Part shown: in pieces, positions 21,757 through 33,262 of the stretch
Position numbering within the stretch: the first letter of the stretch is position 1
Layout of the letters: every line of letters begins with the position of its first letter
Made by a program: the position numbers and the translations under genes
The notes under the pieces: model-generated
Told to the model about the DNA's origin: nothing
The model's input: the letters and a program-made list of their open reading frames with translations, nothing else
Databases searched by the model: none
NCBI GenBank assembly: GCA_026122225.1
Contig: JANEZZ010001475.1
Location: 1-64,000, forward strand
DNA length: 64,000 bases
Origin: Heloderma charlesbogerti
Lineage: Eukaryota; Chordata; Lepidosauria; Squamata; Helodermatidae
Reading direction: 5' to 3'

Positions 21757-22966
21757 ACCTTTTTCCTATTTTTCTTCTGTGGGTGGGTGGGTGCGTTTTA
21801 GGTAGAGCAGGAAACGAAAACAAGAGCCTCAGTCAAAGAGATGCAGTATGTTTTTTTCTGTGATGTTAATACAAAGTAATGAAACATAGTCTCAGCTTCA
21901 GCAGATGCATTCACATAGAAAATAAGGAGAGTGTTTGGCCAAACCTGAAGATCTGTGGTTTGTGAAGCATAGCGATGGTTCAGTTTGGGTTACTTACCTG
22001 AAGAGATGGGGAGATTGTTACTTTTAGAGCATCTCCCTCCTCTTGCATGTTCATTTTTACTCTGCTGTGTGATTCAGCCAGGACTTCGCCCTTCAATATA
22101 TATGGGTAGCTGAATGAGAAGTAGAATTCTGTTCCTCAAGATTAATGTCCTGAGAAATCCCACAGGCTACTATACAGTTTCTTCCCAACTCCGACCAAGC
22201 CCCCTCCCCTTCAGCAAGATTCAGCCATATCTGGAATTCTGAGGTCGCATGGCTATGATCCTGTCAGCAATGCCACAGTGTGATGGAAGAACCTGTCTCA
22301 GTGTCCCATCGGGGAGCCCTGAGTGAGCCCTGGTCCACCCTGTCCTCAGGTTAGGTGTTACTGCACAGGCAGCTGCTGAAGAGAAACGCTGGAAGAAACC
22401 AAAACCAACATAAGTACCTCAGAGGACATAGATAGTGTTTACATGCATGTCACTTTTCATTTCAGATATTCATTTAATAAGATCATTCCGTTAAATAAAT
22501 TTGAGAATACTGAAAGAAAGATTGTCTCATGCGTTCACTGCTCATAATGCATAGCAAAAAAAAAATGCTTACAGACACTGGCACCATCTAGGACAAAGTA
22601 TGAAATGCTAGATAATATTTTGTTACATGTTTTGATACTGCTGCTGCTCTCTTTTTACCCATTTCTATATTCCAGTCATCTTTTTGACCCTGTTTCCAAA
22701 GTACACACGTTCTCAGTATTTGTGCATTCATTCAATAATTTGTTAAAGAGAGAAGTGCTGATGTAAGGTTGGGGCGGGGGGTTGCCACATTTGTAGGGGA
22801 AATAATGTTTTGTGGAAGTGCTACCAAGCTATGGTATTTTGATGGAATCTTTGGAACTTCTCTAACGTTGTTAATCATCTTTTTACCTATTATCCCGAAC
22901 AAACAAGTTAAATTAACTAAGGGGACATAAGTGACTAAAAGGATCTAATGGGACTAAAGTGAGTAA
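21757..22966. other. Intergenic, nothing recognised
   Basis: No element ends or convincing exon found. A poly-A run lies near 22557-22565. Confidence 0.4.
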
Positions 22967-23397
22967 GGGCACAAGCCTATGGGGATAGGCAGGCGGCCTC
23001 TGAACTTGGAAGCGCCCGCCTAACCAATGCAAAGCAGAGCAGGAGAAGCACAGAGGGGATCCTTCCCGCCACGCTTCTCCTGCCCTGCATTTGCAGCTAG
23101 ACAGCCAGTTTCAGCTGTCTAGCTGCGGGAAGGTGGAGCGGGGAGGAGGCTGCCGACGACACATAGGATGTGTCATACCGGCATTTCCGCCTTCCCCACC
23201 CTGGAACACCCCATTTTCGCCATTCCGCGCTGCTCTTCGGAGCGTGGGGCCATTCTGAGCTGCCTGAGAGGCAGCGCGGGGGGGGCGGTTAGTTCCCCAG
23301 GAACCGACCTTGGAGCATGGGCTCCGAGGTTGGTTCCCGGAAACCCGCATATCCTATGGCTATCTAGCTGCTGACTAGCGGCCATAGGATTGCTCCC
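22967..23397. mobile_element. Harbinger-like MITE, 431 bp
   Basis: Ends GGGCACAAGCCTATGG and CCATAGGATTGCTCCC, with TAA (22964-22966) on the left and TAG (23398-23400) on the right, probably a mutated TAA. The interior is a chain of hairpins: GCAGGAGAAGC ... GCTTCTCCTGC (about 23039-23088) and GCAGCTAGACAGCC ... GGCTGTCTAGCTGC-type arms (about 23092-23127). Confidence 0.8.
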
Positions 23398-23868
23398 TAG
23401 AGCTATCTTATTTGTTCAGAGATCCCCATATTGGAGGAATTCAGCAGCAAAAGAGAATAATGGAACAACTCCATTTATTCTAAACATCATAAAAATACAT
23501 TCTTAAGCATATATATCTTGATGTTTTACATACAAAATTTGGCAGCACTGCATCATAGATGTGGGGTAATCATGACAGCCCATGACATTGTCTCCTAGGT
23601 CAGCGATCTTCATTATTTTTCATGCAGGAGCCACTTTGGCTCCAGGCGCCGCAACTGAGGCAACGTGGGGGTCTTTCCTGGGGTGTGGGGGCCTCCCCCC
23701 CATCAAGCACCAGTGCTGTGCTGGGTCCAAGTGGGCAGCCTTGGGGGGCTCTCCCCCCCTCCAAGTCATCCAAGCAAGGCCTCGTCAGTCAGCCAGGAAG
23801 CCTTCGGCCTGGCACTGGAGAACAGTGTCCTAGCTCAATATGCAGAAACAGCTAGGGGTGATCTAAAG
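23398..23868. other. Intergenic, possible old repeat
   Basis: 23598-23860 is C-rich with ATGCAGGAGCCACTTTGGC, which resembles a high-copy repeat, but no boundaries are clear. Confidence 0.3.
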
Positions 23869-24004
23869 CAGGGATCAAGAATCTGTGGTCCTCCAGATGT
23901 TGTTGGACCCCAGCTCCAATCAGCCCCTGCCAGCTTGGCCAATAGTCGGATGATGGGAATTGTAGTCCAGCATCACCTGGAGGGCCACTGATTATCCAAC
24001 CCTA
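23869..24004. mobile_element. hAT-like MITE, 136 bp, 8-bp target duplication
   Basis: The arms CTCCAGATGTTGTTGGACC and GTCCAGCATCACCTGGAG are inverted. The element is flanked by perfect ATCTAAAG duplications (23861-23868 and 24005-24012). The 8-bp duplication and C/TAGGG ends fit hAT. Confidence 0.85.
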
Positions 24005-24246
24005 ATCTAAAGCCACTCCTTGTAATGACTAAGGATATGTTCACATGTATAAAATCAGCCAGAGCTTTGTTTTACCCTTTCATAACTGAAGTTGGAAGGA
24101 AATCAGCCATATGGCGTACTACCTAATATGTATCAATTCCTCCATATTCACAAACTATTTTAATAAGGTAAAGTGTTCATTTATTGAATGGTTGCATTTT
24201 TTTCCTTAATGCTTTTTCTAAATATATTTTTCTTCTATTCTGACAG

Positions 24247-24381
24247 CTTGATCAAGTTATCCGCCAGCGTAGCCTATCCAGTTTGGAACTTTTCCTCTCT
24301 TGTGCACAAAAACAACTGAGCTCTTTATTACACGAAGAACCTACAACAACAGATGCAGAACAAAAGAAACTGCCCCTTTAA
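24247..24381 (+). CDS. Terminal coding exon of an unidentified host gene
   Basis: A strong 3' splice site (pyrimidine-rich TTTTTCTTCTATTCTGACAG, 24227-24246) is followed by 44 sense codons and TAA at 24379-24381. The peptide looks like ordinary protein, with an amphipathic segment LDQVIRQRSLSSLELFL followed by LSCAQKQLSSLL and an acidic, threonine-rich tail. An AATAAA signal follows at 24572-24577, giving a 3' UTR of about 200 bases. Upstream exons were not found within the window, so the intron may extend past the MITEs. A second frame is open for 24 codons but is less protein-like. I do not recognise the gene. This is the best-supported host exon in the window. Confidence 0.6.
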   Translation, partial: LDQVIRQRSLSSLELFLSCAQKQLSSLLHEEPTTTDAEQKKLPL

Positions 24382-24595
24382 GCTGGCAGTATTTATGGAG
24401 CTAGTAATCTAAATGCTGAAGATAATCTGTTTTAAGACACTGGGAACTGGGTTATTGATTCAGGATCAGTCAGCTAGCCTCATTTGTTTTAGTTATTGAT
24501 TTTTAATATGATTTTGTCACCTATAAAACTAATTGCCATGTGAAATCTAGTCGAATGATGAGTTCAAAGATAATAAAGTTTGCATTAACAACCTC
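24382..24595 (+). other. 3' UTR of the terminal exon with poly(A) signal
   Basis: Non-repetitive sequence ending soon after AATAAA at 24572-24577. No hairpin or repeat inside. Confidence 0.5.
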
Positions 24596-24880
24596 GTTCC
24601 ACATTGTTGCAGTAATGACTGGAGAATGCAGTAATTGGTAGGTCTCAATTGAACAAGATAAGTATCAGATTTCTTGAGAGGAAGTTCCTATACTTGTTCA
24701 TTTATAACCCTAAACATATTTATCACAATGTTGTGTGTATGTAGATACTTTTTATAACAAACCAATTTGGCTCCTACCTTTACTGTCATTAGATCTTAAG
24801 GTCCACTAAATTGTCAGAGCCGATCTTGGATGTCTGGCTCTTCAACTATAGTGGTTGTGATTCAAAGAGTTTATTATTTA

Positions 24881-25383
24881 TTTGCCCAGTTCAGACGCAC
24901 ATTGGGGAAGGGTGGTTAGGATAACCATGGTGCATGGTGGTTACCAGTAACCACTGCAAGTGCTACTACCACACATGCAGGTAACCATGTTCTGCGACGT
25001 GGTTAGACTAGCCATTCTCTACCCACCCTCCCTCCCACAGGAACCTGCAGTCCTCTGGATGGGCAGCCATGGATCCCAGCAGCCTTTGTGCTTTTGGCCA
25101 TTTTGGTGCTTGGTACTGTCGGCTGTTTTGGTGCTTGGCAGCTACTCCTTTGGCCACTCTGGCCACGGAGCTCTATGGCAGCTGTCAATTAACCATAGAG
25201 GCTGTTCAGATATCATGATAAGCCAGGGTAGAGCCCACTAACCATCTTGCAGCAAGTGGTTAGTGAACGTGCTTAGTCTGTGGTTAATAAACCACCATGG
25301 TTGGGACAGACACCTGTTCAAACATCATGCTAAGCCAACATGGTTAGCTCAAAATGGCTTAGTGTGATGTCTGAACAGGGCCA
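24881..25383. mobile_element. MITE with GTTCAGAC-type ends, 503 bp, TTA target duplication
   Basis: Left end CCCAGTTCAGACGCACA and right end TGTGATGTCTGAACAGGG are inverted repeats. TTA lies on both sides (24878-24880 and 25384-25386). The interior contains repeated CCATGGT, GGTTA and TAACC words that form several small inverted repeats. The TWA duplication favours Harbinger. Confidence 0.7.
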
Positions 25384-25573
25384 TTATCTATTCCCAAGGG
25401 TTTTGCCACACCCAGTGGGATTTTTTTTATTCAAAAGGAAGTCTCATCAGTTTCAGAAGGAACTTGTCATAAAATAAAAGGCCTGATGTTTGAGAAGATC
25501 CAGAGCTTCCCTGGGTATATTGAACTAGTACTACAGTTCTTTGGGTCCCAACCACTGTCTTTCAGAAACATTA

Positions 25574-25664
25574 ACAGCACAATCCCATGCATCTTTACTT
25601 GGATGTAAGTCGTAGTGCACTCAGTGTGGCTTACTCCTTAGCAAGTGTATTTAGGATTGCAGTC
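25574..25664. mobile_element. Small Harbinger-like MITE, about 91 bp
   Basis: Near-palindromic: CAGCACAATCCCATGCATCT ... TTTAGGATTGCAGTC, with a central GTAAGTC-type arm. It ends next to TTA (25665-25667). Sister copies lie at 34819 and 43872. Confidence 0.65.
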
Positions 25665-27284
25665 TTAGTTTAGGCTCTGAAAGTTACCTGAAAGTGGAAG
25701 CTTTCACTCGGCAATTTGACAATGGAGAACACTTATCAAAGGGTCCCAAGTCCTCAAAACAATTGTGTCAGCAAAAACCACAGGATTGGTCCCTTACTGT
25801 AGAATAAAGTCAAATAAATGAGAAAGTCTTTTAGATTTTCATAGCTTTTTCTCACATGTATAATTGTTATGGCTTTCTGACAAATCATTGCAGAGCTAAT
25901 TTTTGATATTCACTTGCATTTAGCAATAAATACGGTATCCAACAATAAAATGTTAATGGTTGCCATGATGAAATAATGTAACCACCTAGTTTTTCTATGC
26001 TTGTTACACTGGAAGTTATTATTTGGTAGATAGTATCATTACTATCATTACATATTCTCTTTTGTTTACTCTCTCTCTCTCTCTCTGTAGTTGTCTTCAG
26101 AAATATGTCTCTAGGAACATGGAGGTCATACATGAGCCTTTGGGCTGATCTCTCCTATCTGGCAAGGAGGCAATAGATTGCCTTCTCAGAGAGGAGAGGA
26201 CCTCTCCATTCCCCAGATCTGCTCTGCTAGCAGGCAGGAAGCGCAGTTCCAGATGAGCTCTAGAAAGTTTGTCCTTTGTTGCCTGATTATTATGGTATGC
26301 TTTTAGTTTTCTTTTTCCTTTTTGTTGGTTTTCCTCACCCTCCCATGTCCTACATTGGATGTGCAACTAGAGAGAGGGGAAATGGAAACAAAGGGCTCCC
26401 AGCCCACACAGCATAGCCCATCAGTGCTACCATCTTTTACACTTCTTTCTCCCTACCTCAGCCTTTTCCTTCAGACTGACGTTGGAAGGGGTGGGGTAGG
26501 GAGGAATGCACTCAGCCACCTGCACCTATACCTTCCCTGTTCTCATGCAGGAAAAAGGAAGAGGTACCAGGAAAAGAAGGGCCAGCACAGCTACTCAGAT
26601 GCCACAGGGGACAGGCAGAAACAGTAGCAGTGGAAACAGCATGCAGAGCTTGAGCAGGGGTACCTGGCAAAGATAGCACCATTGGAGGTCAGGATTAGGT
26701 AAGAGGGCCCCCTGAACCCCTAATGAGGCACTGGATTTATCTGGAAACCAAGCACACCCCCGTTTCTTGCACAGATGCATTTTGCTGATTAATACTGGAT
26801 CGTTTTGTGATGCTGGAGCCAACTTTATGCCCAGACATCAGTTTCTAGGATCTGCAGGAGGAGACACTCTGGTTGATGAGTGTCAAGAGATCTGCTGTAT
26901 GCATTCCATCCATCTCTCTAAGGGTTCTTTAACAGATAAAGTTGCAGAAGGGACATGTTATCCTGATCAGCTAGCAATGCCCTGCCACTGAAGCTGCTGA
27001 GATGAGGGGACCTGTTTGCTCCCAGTGCCTGATAGATCAGGATGTTGGACCAAGGCGGAGCGCTGCACAGCTGATGCTGGAATGCCTGGTAGAGCAAGAC
27101 AGCTGTGCCTAGGGTGCTGAGGCGTGTGGAAGCTGAGGGTCCAGCCCTAAGTGGGATACCCCATCAAAGCTGGTGGTGGTCCTGAAACTCTTCCTGGAGG
27201 CTGCTGAAATCTTGACCTCAGCACTGTCCTCAGTCAGGTGATCCCCTGTGATCATGTATCTTAGGAGGCAGAAGGCTGGATTCC
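25665..27284. other. Intergenic with (CT)n
   Basis: A CT run at 26069-26087 precedes TGTAG and a short open frame, but nothing identifies an exon. No mobile element was bounded. Confidence 0.35.
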
Positions 27285-27850
27285 TATTATTTATTTATTA
27301 TTTACAGTTATACACTGCCTTATCTGCTAAAAATCCCTCATGGCAGTGTACAACACCTTCAAACAATAAACTTTAAAACAAAACTAAACTAAAAACAGTT
27401 TCAGCGTTAAAACTACACATTTTGAAAAGCTAAATTGAGAAGATGCATCTTTACACCCTTTCTCAAGGTGAAGAGGGTGGGGACCAACTGTAGCTCTTGG
27501 GGGAGCGCCTGCCACAGTTTGGGGTCAACGCATGAGACGTACAGTAGATGCTGGGATCCCATAGATGTGGCCACTTTACATTAGAGGTGCATAACTCAGT
27601 CCAGTGACTCGGGGAAGGCATAATGAGGCAGCTGGAGCCGTTGTTCCAAGGCAGGAAGTACACATTAGTCGCCATGTGTAACGCAAGGGAAGCCTCTGCA
27701 GCCCCAACAGAAGTATGAGGTGACGGCGTTGGTGGAGGACGTGAGATAGGCCAAGACAGGCAGGTCCCACGACAGCGCTTCTTGGCTTATCAGCCCTGAA
27801 CGCCTAGAGTTGGTGCCACCCTCACTCTGCTGCCGCGGCGGCCCTCCCAC
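27285..27850 (-). mobile_element. Probable LINE 3' region, minus strand, decayed
   Basis: ATTTATTTATTATTTACAG and ACACTGCCTTATCTGC form a tail, followed by AATAAAC-rich sequence and a GC-richer body. The arrangement matches minus-strand L2-like 3' ends elsewhere in the window, but conserved protein words are not readable. Confidence 0.35.
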
Positions 27851-27918
27851 CACCCTCCTTTATTCTGTTAAGTTTTTCGGCTTGAGATCTGCATTTCTCC
27901 AGTGCAGTACTCAGGCTT

Positions 27919-28350
27919 TTAGTGCAACAACTCAGCTCCGACCTGCAAGGCGATTCTTCCTCACTCCTGCCTCCTCGCTCCGGCTGCCTTTGCTGCCTCT
28001 GCCTGCTGCCCACTTAGCTGCTCTCAGTGCAGCAACTCCTCCCGGAACTTAAAGAACACCCTTTGCTGACCATGTGTGGTGCCCTGTGCTGATACAGGAT
28101 CTGTGCTCATCCAGCAAGGGTGCTTCTCCTTTCGGTAAGCTGCCTGCCTGCCTGCCTGAGCCACGCCGGGAGAACTCACAGGCTTGGCGGGAGTCGTGTC
28201 ACGCGTGTGCCAACATGCAGGCCCACAGAATACCTGCATCTGGCGCTTGCGGCTGCTCTTCAAGCACTGCTGCAGCCAGCGTCAGCTGCCTCTGCCTGCT
28301 GCCCACCCAGCTGCTTCCTTGCTGCAGTAACTCCTGTCCGACGTTAGCGC
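27919..28350. repeat. GC-rich diverged duplication
   Basis: The block GCTGCCTCTGCCTGCTGCCC followed by an AGCTGCT and CAGCAACTCCT segment at about 27985-28045 recurs at about 28278-28335. A shorter related piece (GTGCAACAACTCAGCTCCGAC) lies near 27921. The spacing is about 293 bp. Confidence 0.55.
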
Positions 28351-28624
28351 ACACTGTGGGCTGCGCTGGCATGGTGCGCCCCACACACGAACGGGGGGCT
28401 GTGCCTGCCTGGAATGGGTGTACAGTTTCCTACCTCCTTTAGCCGCATGCCTCTCTGCCCGCTCACCCGATGTCACAAAGAAGTAGCAGGGCGGGGTGGG
28501 AGGCATGTTCGGTTCATTTACACAATGAGACTGGAGGGCAGCCTGCAGAGGAAGAATTACAGGGGACCCTGCATGAGAATGTGCAAGAGGCTGAAGGCTG
28601 CAATTAGGTCAAACTAAGGGCTTT

Positions 28625-28862
28625 ACGGCCACAAGTGGCGTCTCCTACACCATTTGTGGCTGTATTCATTCCTCAGCGATACGGTAATGGCAGCCGCCAT
28701 TACCGTATCACCATTCGCCAGCGATACAGAGCCGGCGTGCAGTTCCGTGGAATCCCCACAGAGAGAAAGCAGCTCTTGAGGATTCCGGGGGGAGGAATGG
28801 ATTGCCTCCCCCCACGGGTGGATTCCCCATGGACCAGGAGGTAGGGAATCCACCCATCCCTA
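28625..28862. mobile_element. Palindromic hAT-like element (copy B), left-truncated
   Basis: Ends with GGGAATCCACCCATCCCTA, matching the 32121 element's right-end style. It contains a hairpin B relative (GCCACAAGTGGCGT ... ACACCATTTGTGGC, 28628-28660) and a second perfect hairpin GATACGGTAATGGC/GCCATTACCGTATC (about 28679-28711). The left end is lost. Confidence 0.65.
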
Positions 28863-28893
28863 GTTGCCCCTCATAAGGGTGCAACTAGGGATG
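28855..28893. repeat. Perfect inverted repeat at the CR1 copy 2 boundary
   Basis: Arms CATCCCTAGTTGC (28855-28867) and GCAACTAGGGATG (28881-28893) are exact complements around a 13-bp centre. The left arm is the end of copy B. The right arm touches the first base of the CR1. Confidence 0.9.
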
Positions 28894-31865
28894 GCCACAG
28901 CATGAAGAACTTCATCAGGAGGGCTTTAAACTGAATCTAACAGGGAAGGGAGACAAAGTTGGGAGTAACAATGGACAAAGGCTTATGCACCATAGTGGAG
29001 AGAACAGCTCTAACAGCACCCAATAACAGTCTTCAAAAAATTGAAGGAATAAAGCAGACTATAAAGTACATGGTCTTCGATGTCTATATGCTCATGCCCA
29101 GAGTATGGGAAACAAACAGAATGAACTTGAGCCCTTAATACAGGAGGGAAATTACAACTTGATAGGTGTAACTGAAACTTGGTGGGATGACTCCCATGAC
29201 TGGAATATGGCAGTTGAAGGATACAACTTGTTCAGAACGGACAGAAGGAACAGAAAGGGAGATGGAGTTGCACTATATGTTAAAAATACATATAACTGCA
29301 CAGAAATACAGGTGGATGAGCTTGGTAGCCACACTGAGAGCATCTGGGCTAAAATAAATGGAGCAAAGAACAAAAGGAACATGGTGGTTGGTGTCTACCT
29401 CCGACCACCCAATCAAGGAGAAGACGAGGATGAAACTTTTGGAAAGCAAATTGCCAATGTTGCAAGGAAGCACGATGTAGTAGTAATGGGGACTTCAATG
29501 TCCCTGATATCTGTTGGGGGAATTTGTGCAAAACATCGTCCCTCCAAGAAATTCCTGACTTGTGTTGCTGATAACTTCATCCTACAGGAAGCAGAGGAAG
29601 GAACTAGAGGATTGGCTATCCTTGACTTGATCCTAACCAACAGAGATGACTTAGTGGAGAAAGGAGCAGTTACAGGACCTCTGGGGGAAAGCGACCATGT
29701 TATACTTGAGTTCTTGGTTCTAAAGGAAGCAAAAGCTGAGTGTAGCCAAACGCATACCCTGGATTTTAGGAAAGCCAATTTTAATAAACCCAGAACACTG
29801 ATAAGTAAGGTCCCACGGCAAGCGACTCTAAGGAGAAAAAGAGTCCAAGATGGGTGGGAGTTTTTAAAAAAGGAAATTCTCAGGGCACAATTACAAACAA
29901 TTCCAACAAGGAAAAAAGGTGGAAGACAATAGAAGAAGCCAATGTTTTGGCTTCACCAAAACCTTAGAGATTACCTGAAAACAAAAAAGGTCACATACAA
30001 GAAGTGGAAGGAAGGCCAAGCTAATAAGGAATAGTACAGGCAGGTCGCACCAAATTGCAGGGATGGCATCAGGAAGGCTAAAGCTGAGAACGAGCTGAGG
30101 TTAGCAAGGGATGCTAAAAACAACAAAAAGGCTTTCTTCAGCTATGTGCATAGTAAAAGACAGAGGAAAGAAATGGTGGTTCAGCTATTAAATAAGGATG
30201 GCTCAGTCTTCTCCTGAAAGAGGGTCTATGAGCCCTCTGGCAAAGATTAAGTACAGGCTGAAGGAGCGGGATTGCAGCTTGAGATCAATAGGCATATGGT
30301 CAAGGAACACCTAATTACTTTGAATGAGTTCAAATCTCCAGGGCCAGATGAACTGCACCCTAGAGTAATAAAGGAACTGGCAGAAGAACTCTCACAACCA
30401 CTATTCTCTTTGAGAAATTATGGAGGACAGGTGAAGTGCCAGATGACAAGGAGGGCTTATGTAGTCCCTGTCTTCAAAAAGGGCAAAAAGGAGGAACCTG
30501 AGAACTACAGACCAGTCAGTCTGACATCAATCCCTGGGAAAATTCTAGAGCAGATGATAAAGCAATCCATCTGTAAGCACCTGGAAAACAATGCAGTGAT
30601 TACTCAAAGCCAACATGGATTTGTCAAGAAATCCTGCCAGACTAATCTGATCTCATTTTCTGATCAGGTCACCTCCCTTGTGGACTGTGGGAATGCTGTG
30701 GACATCATATACCTCAACTTCAGCAAAGCTTTCGGCAAAGTGCCCCATGATATCCTGATGAGCAAACTAGCTCAAAGTGGGCTAGATGAAACAACAATAT
30801 CAGGTAGATCCATAGTTGGCTACAGAATCAGACTCAAAGAATGCTGATCAATGGGATCTTCTCAAAACGAGGAGAGGTAATGAGTGGGGTACCACAGGGC
30901 TCAGTCTTGGGCCCAGTGCTCTAACATTTTTATTAATGACTTGAATGAGGAGGTGCAGGGAATGCTGATCAGATTTGCAGATGACACAGAATTGGGTGGG
31001 ATAGCTAATACTTTGGAAGACAGAAACAGAATTCAAAGTGATCTTGATAGGCTGGAGCACTGGGCAGAAAACAACAGAATGACATTTCAAAGGGATAAAT
31101 GCCAAGTTCTGCACCTAGGAAAAACAAACCAAATGCACAGTTACAAGATGGGGGATACATGGCTCAACAACACTACAAGCAAGAAGGATCTTGGAATTGT
31201 GGTAGATCACAAGCTGAAGATGAACCAACCATGTGATGTGGCTGAAAAAAAAGGCAAATGCTATTTTGGGCTGCATTAATAGAAGCATAGCTTCCAAATC
31301 CCGGGAAGTACTAGTTCCCCTCTACTCAGCACTGGTTAGGCCTCATCTGGAGTACTGTGTCCAGTTCTGGGCACCACACTTGAAGAAGGATGCAGACAAA
31401 CTGGAGAGGGTTCAGAGGAGGGCAACGAAGATGATCAGGGGACTGGAAACAAAGCCCTATGAGGAGTGACTGAAAGAACTGGGCACGTTTAGCCTTGAGA
31501 AGAGAAGACTGAGGGGAGATATGATAGCGCTCTTCAAGGACTTGAAAGGTGGTCACAGAGAGGAAGGCCAGCATCTCTTCTCGATCATCCCAGAGTGCAG
31601 GTCACGGAATCATGAACATGGGCTCAAGTTACAGGAAGCCAGATTCCGGCTGAACATCAGGAAAAACGTCCTAACTGTTAGAGCAATATGACCATGGAAC
31701 CAATGACCTAGGGAGGCGGTGGGCTCTCCCACACTGGAGGCATTCAGGATGAGGCTGGACAGCCATCTGTCAGGGATGCTCTGACTTGGATTCCTGCATT
31801 GAGCAGGGGGTTGGACTCGAGGGTCTTGTAGGCCCCTTTGACCCTACTATTCTATGATTCTATAC
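28894..31865 (+). mobile_element. CR1 LINE, copy 2, 5'-truncated
   Basis: Begins in the ORF1-ORF2 spacer (GGCCACAGCATGAAGAACTT, which matches 52590-52610 of copy 3 in reverse) and runs to the CR1 3' end ATTCTATGATTCTATA at 31850-31864. About 2.97 kb. It is the same subfamily as copy 3 on the opposite strand 20 kb away. Confidence 0.9.
29105..31469 (+). pseudogene. CR1 copy 2 ORF2: endonuclease and reverse transcriptase, broken
   Basis: The endonuclease frame 29105-29932 shows LIGVTETWWDDSHD and SDHVILEF. The catalytic GDFN box is lost: one G is missing in ATGGGGACTTC near 29486-29496, so about 13 codons are read out of frame before a second indel restores it. Reverse transcriptase follows in pieces: 30272-30847 (FKSPGPDELHP, YVVPVFKKGKKEEP, NYRPVSLTSIPGKILEQ, YLNFSKAF), 30884-31279 (FADDTELGG, catalytic box at 30974-30985) and 31233-31469 ([17 protein letters not shown]). 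Stops and frameshifts between pieces exclude a working product. Confidence 0.85.
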
Positions 31866-32120
31866 CATCCAGAGCAATGCCAGAGCTTGACACTCCCTGA
31901 TTAACCCCGTAGTCACTGAGGAAAATGTACAGTTTACATTGATTCAGCTATATGTTACTCCATTAAAATAGCAACCCTGAGAGGGGTGCATTACACTCCT
32001 TCAGCATTCCATGGCTGCTGGTCTGGGACCCACACAGATCCTCCAAAGGGGATTCAAAGTGTACTTCAGTCCAAGTACAGGCCCTCAAATAAGTCCTGTC
32101 CTGCTACTTTGTGTCACTGC

Positions 32121-32701
32121 TAGGGTTGTTGGAGAAATCTGCTGCAGATTCAAATGAGGCTGGATTCCAAAGAATCCGGCCTCAGGAATCCGCAGCGGAT
32201 CAGGACCACTTATCTCCGCTCCAGCAGGACTGGAGGCGGAACAGCACTCGGCTGCTTCTTGCCAGCCAGAGCCATTCGCCTCCTCCCTGTCCCTGTCGAT
32301 TGCCATGTCTTTTCTTTAAAAAAAAAGGCGATCGGCAGGATGTACCCATAGACCTAGACACAAATAGAGTCATGAATCTTGCATCTAAGTCTATGTGTCC
32401 ATAAGCTTATATGCAAGATTCATGGCTCTATTTTGCGTATAAGTCTATGGGTACATCCTCCCGATCACCATTTTTTTTAAATTTATTTTTTAAAGACATG
32501 GCAATCAGTAGGGACAGGGAGGAGGTGAATGGCTCTGGCTGGCAGGAGGGAAGGTAAGCGGCCCCCAAGCTGGTTTCCCCCCCACTCCGGAATCCTCACA
32601 GAGCAGAGCTGCTCTGGAGGATTCCGGGGGGGGGGGGAGGAACGGATTGCCTCCCCCACCATGGATTCCCCACCGGATGGTGGGGAATCTGTACCCCCCT
32701 A
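32121..32701. mobile_element. hAT-like element with large foldback (copy G), 581 bp
   Basis: Starts TAGGGTTG and ends GTACCCCCCTA, flanked by perfect GTCACTGC duplications (32113-32120 and 32702-32709). Near the left end it has the family's hairpin GAGGCTGGATTCCAAAGAATCCGG. The interior is a long inverted repeat (about 32255-32400 against 32400-32560). Its arms include CCAGCCAGAGCCATTC/GAATGGCTCTGGCTGG and GGATGTACCCATAGAC/GTCTATGGGTACATCC. It lacks the TAGGCTACGTAAA hairpins of other members. Confidence 0.85.
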
Positions 32702-32739
32702 GTCACTGCCTGAATCTCCCTCTCCAGCTCCGTCCCTGT

Positions 32740-33262
32740 AGTTGAACTTGAATCGGCAGCTTGGCTGTTGTCAGGGGCCGCCCCTTTTCAGCGTGTAACT
32801 CCTTTGCTGAGGGAACTGCACTGGCTGCCGACCCACTGCTGGGCCAGGCGTAAGCATTTGTTACTGGCACATAAAATCTTACACAACTTGGGACCAGGAT
32901 TTCTGAGACTTCTTCCTTACCTGGTCACTGAGGTCCTCCGACGAGGCACTCCTGGTGGTTCTGCAGGGAACTGGAGTCTGTTTGGTCTACTCAGAGTAGA
33001 GCTTTTAGTCTTTTAGTTCCTTTTCTGTAGAACTCCCCGCCTGTTGATGTCAGGCAGGTGCCAGCATTGCTTTATTTTTGGCATCTGCTAAAGACATTTT
33101 TATTTAACAAGCGTTCCCTGAATGCCCAGCTGTATAACTTGATTTTAAATGTTTTTATCTGCTTGTATTTTTATTTTATTTTTTGCTTGACTGTTCACTG
33201 CTCATCAGTCTTTATATAGAGAGCAGTTTATATATTTTGTAAGTAAATAAATAAAATGAATA
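32740..33262 (+). mobile_element. L2-type LINE 3' end
   Basis: Protein words RVTPLLRELHWLPT, LLLAHKILHNLGPGFL and a following C-terminal region match the L2 reverse-transcriptase C-terminus in style. After it come AT-rich 3' sequence and a TAAATAAATAAAATGAATAA tail. Confidence 0.75.

Noticed and set aside
28886..28894. TAGGGATGG as the start of another hAT-like element
   Set aside because: CR1 sequence begins directly after it and no matching right end or 8-bp duplication was found. It is better explained as one arm of the junction inverted repeat.
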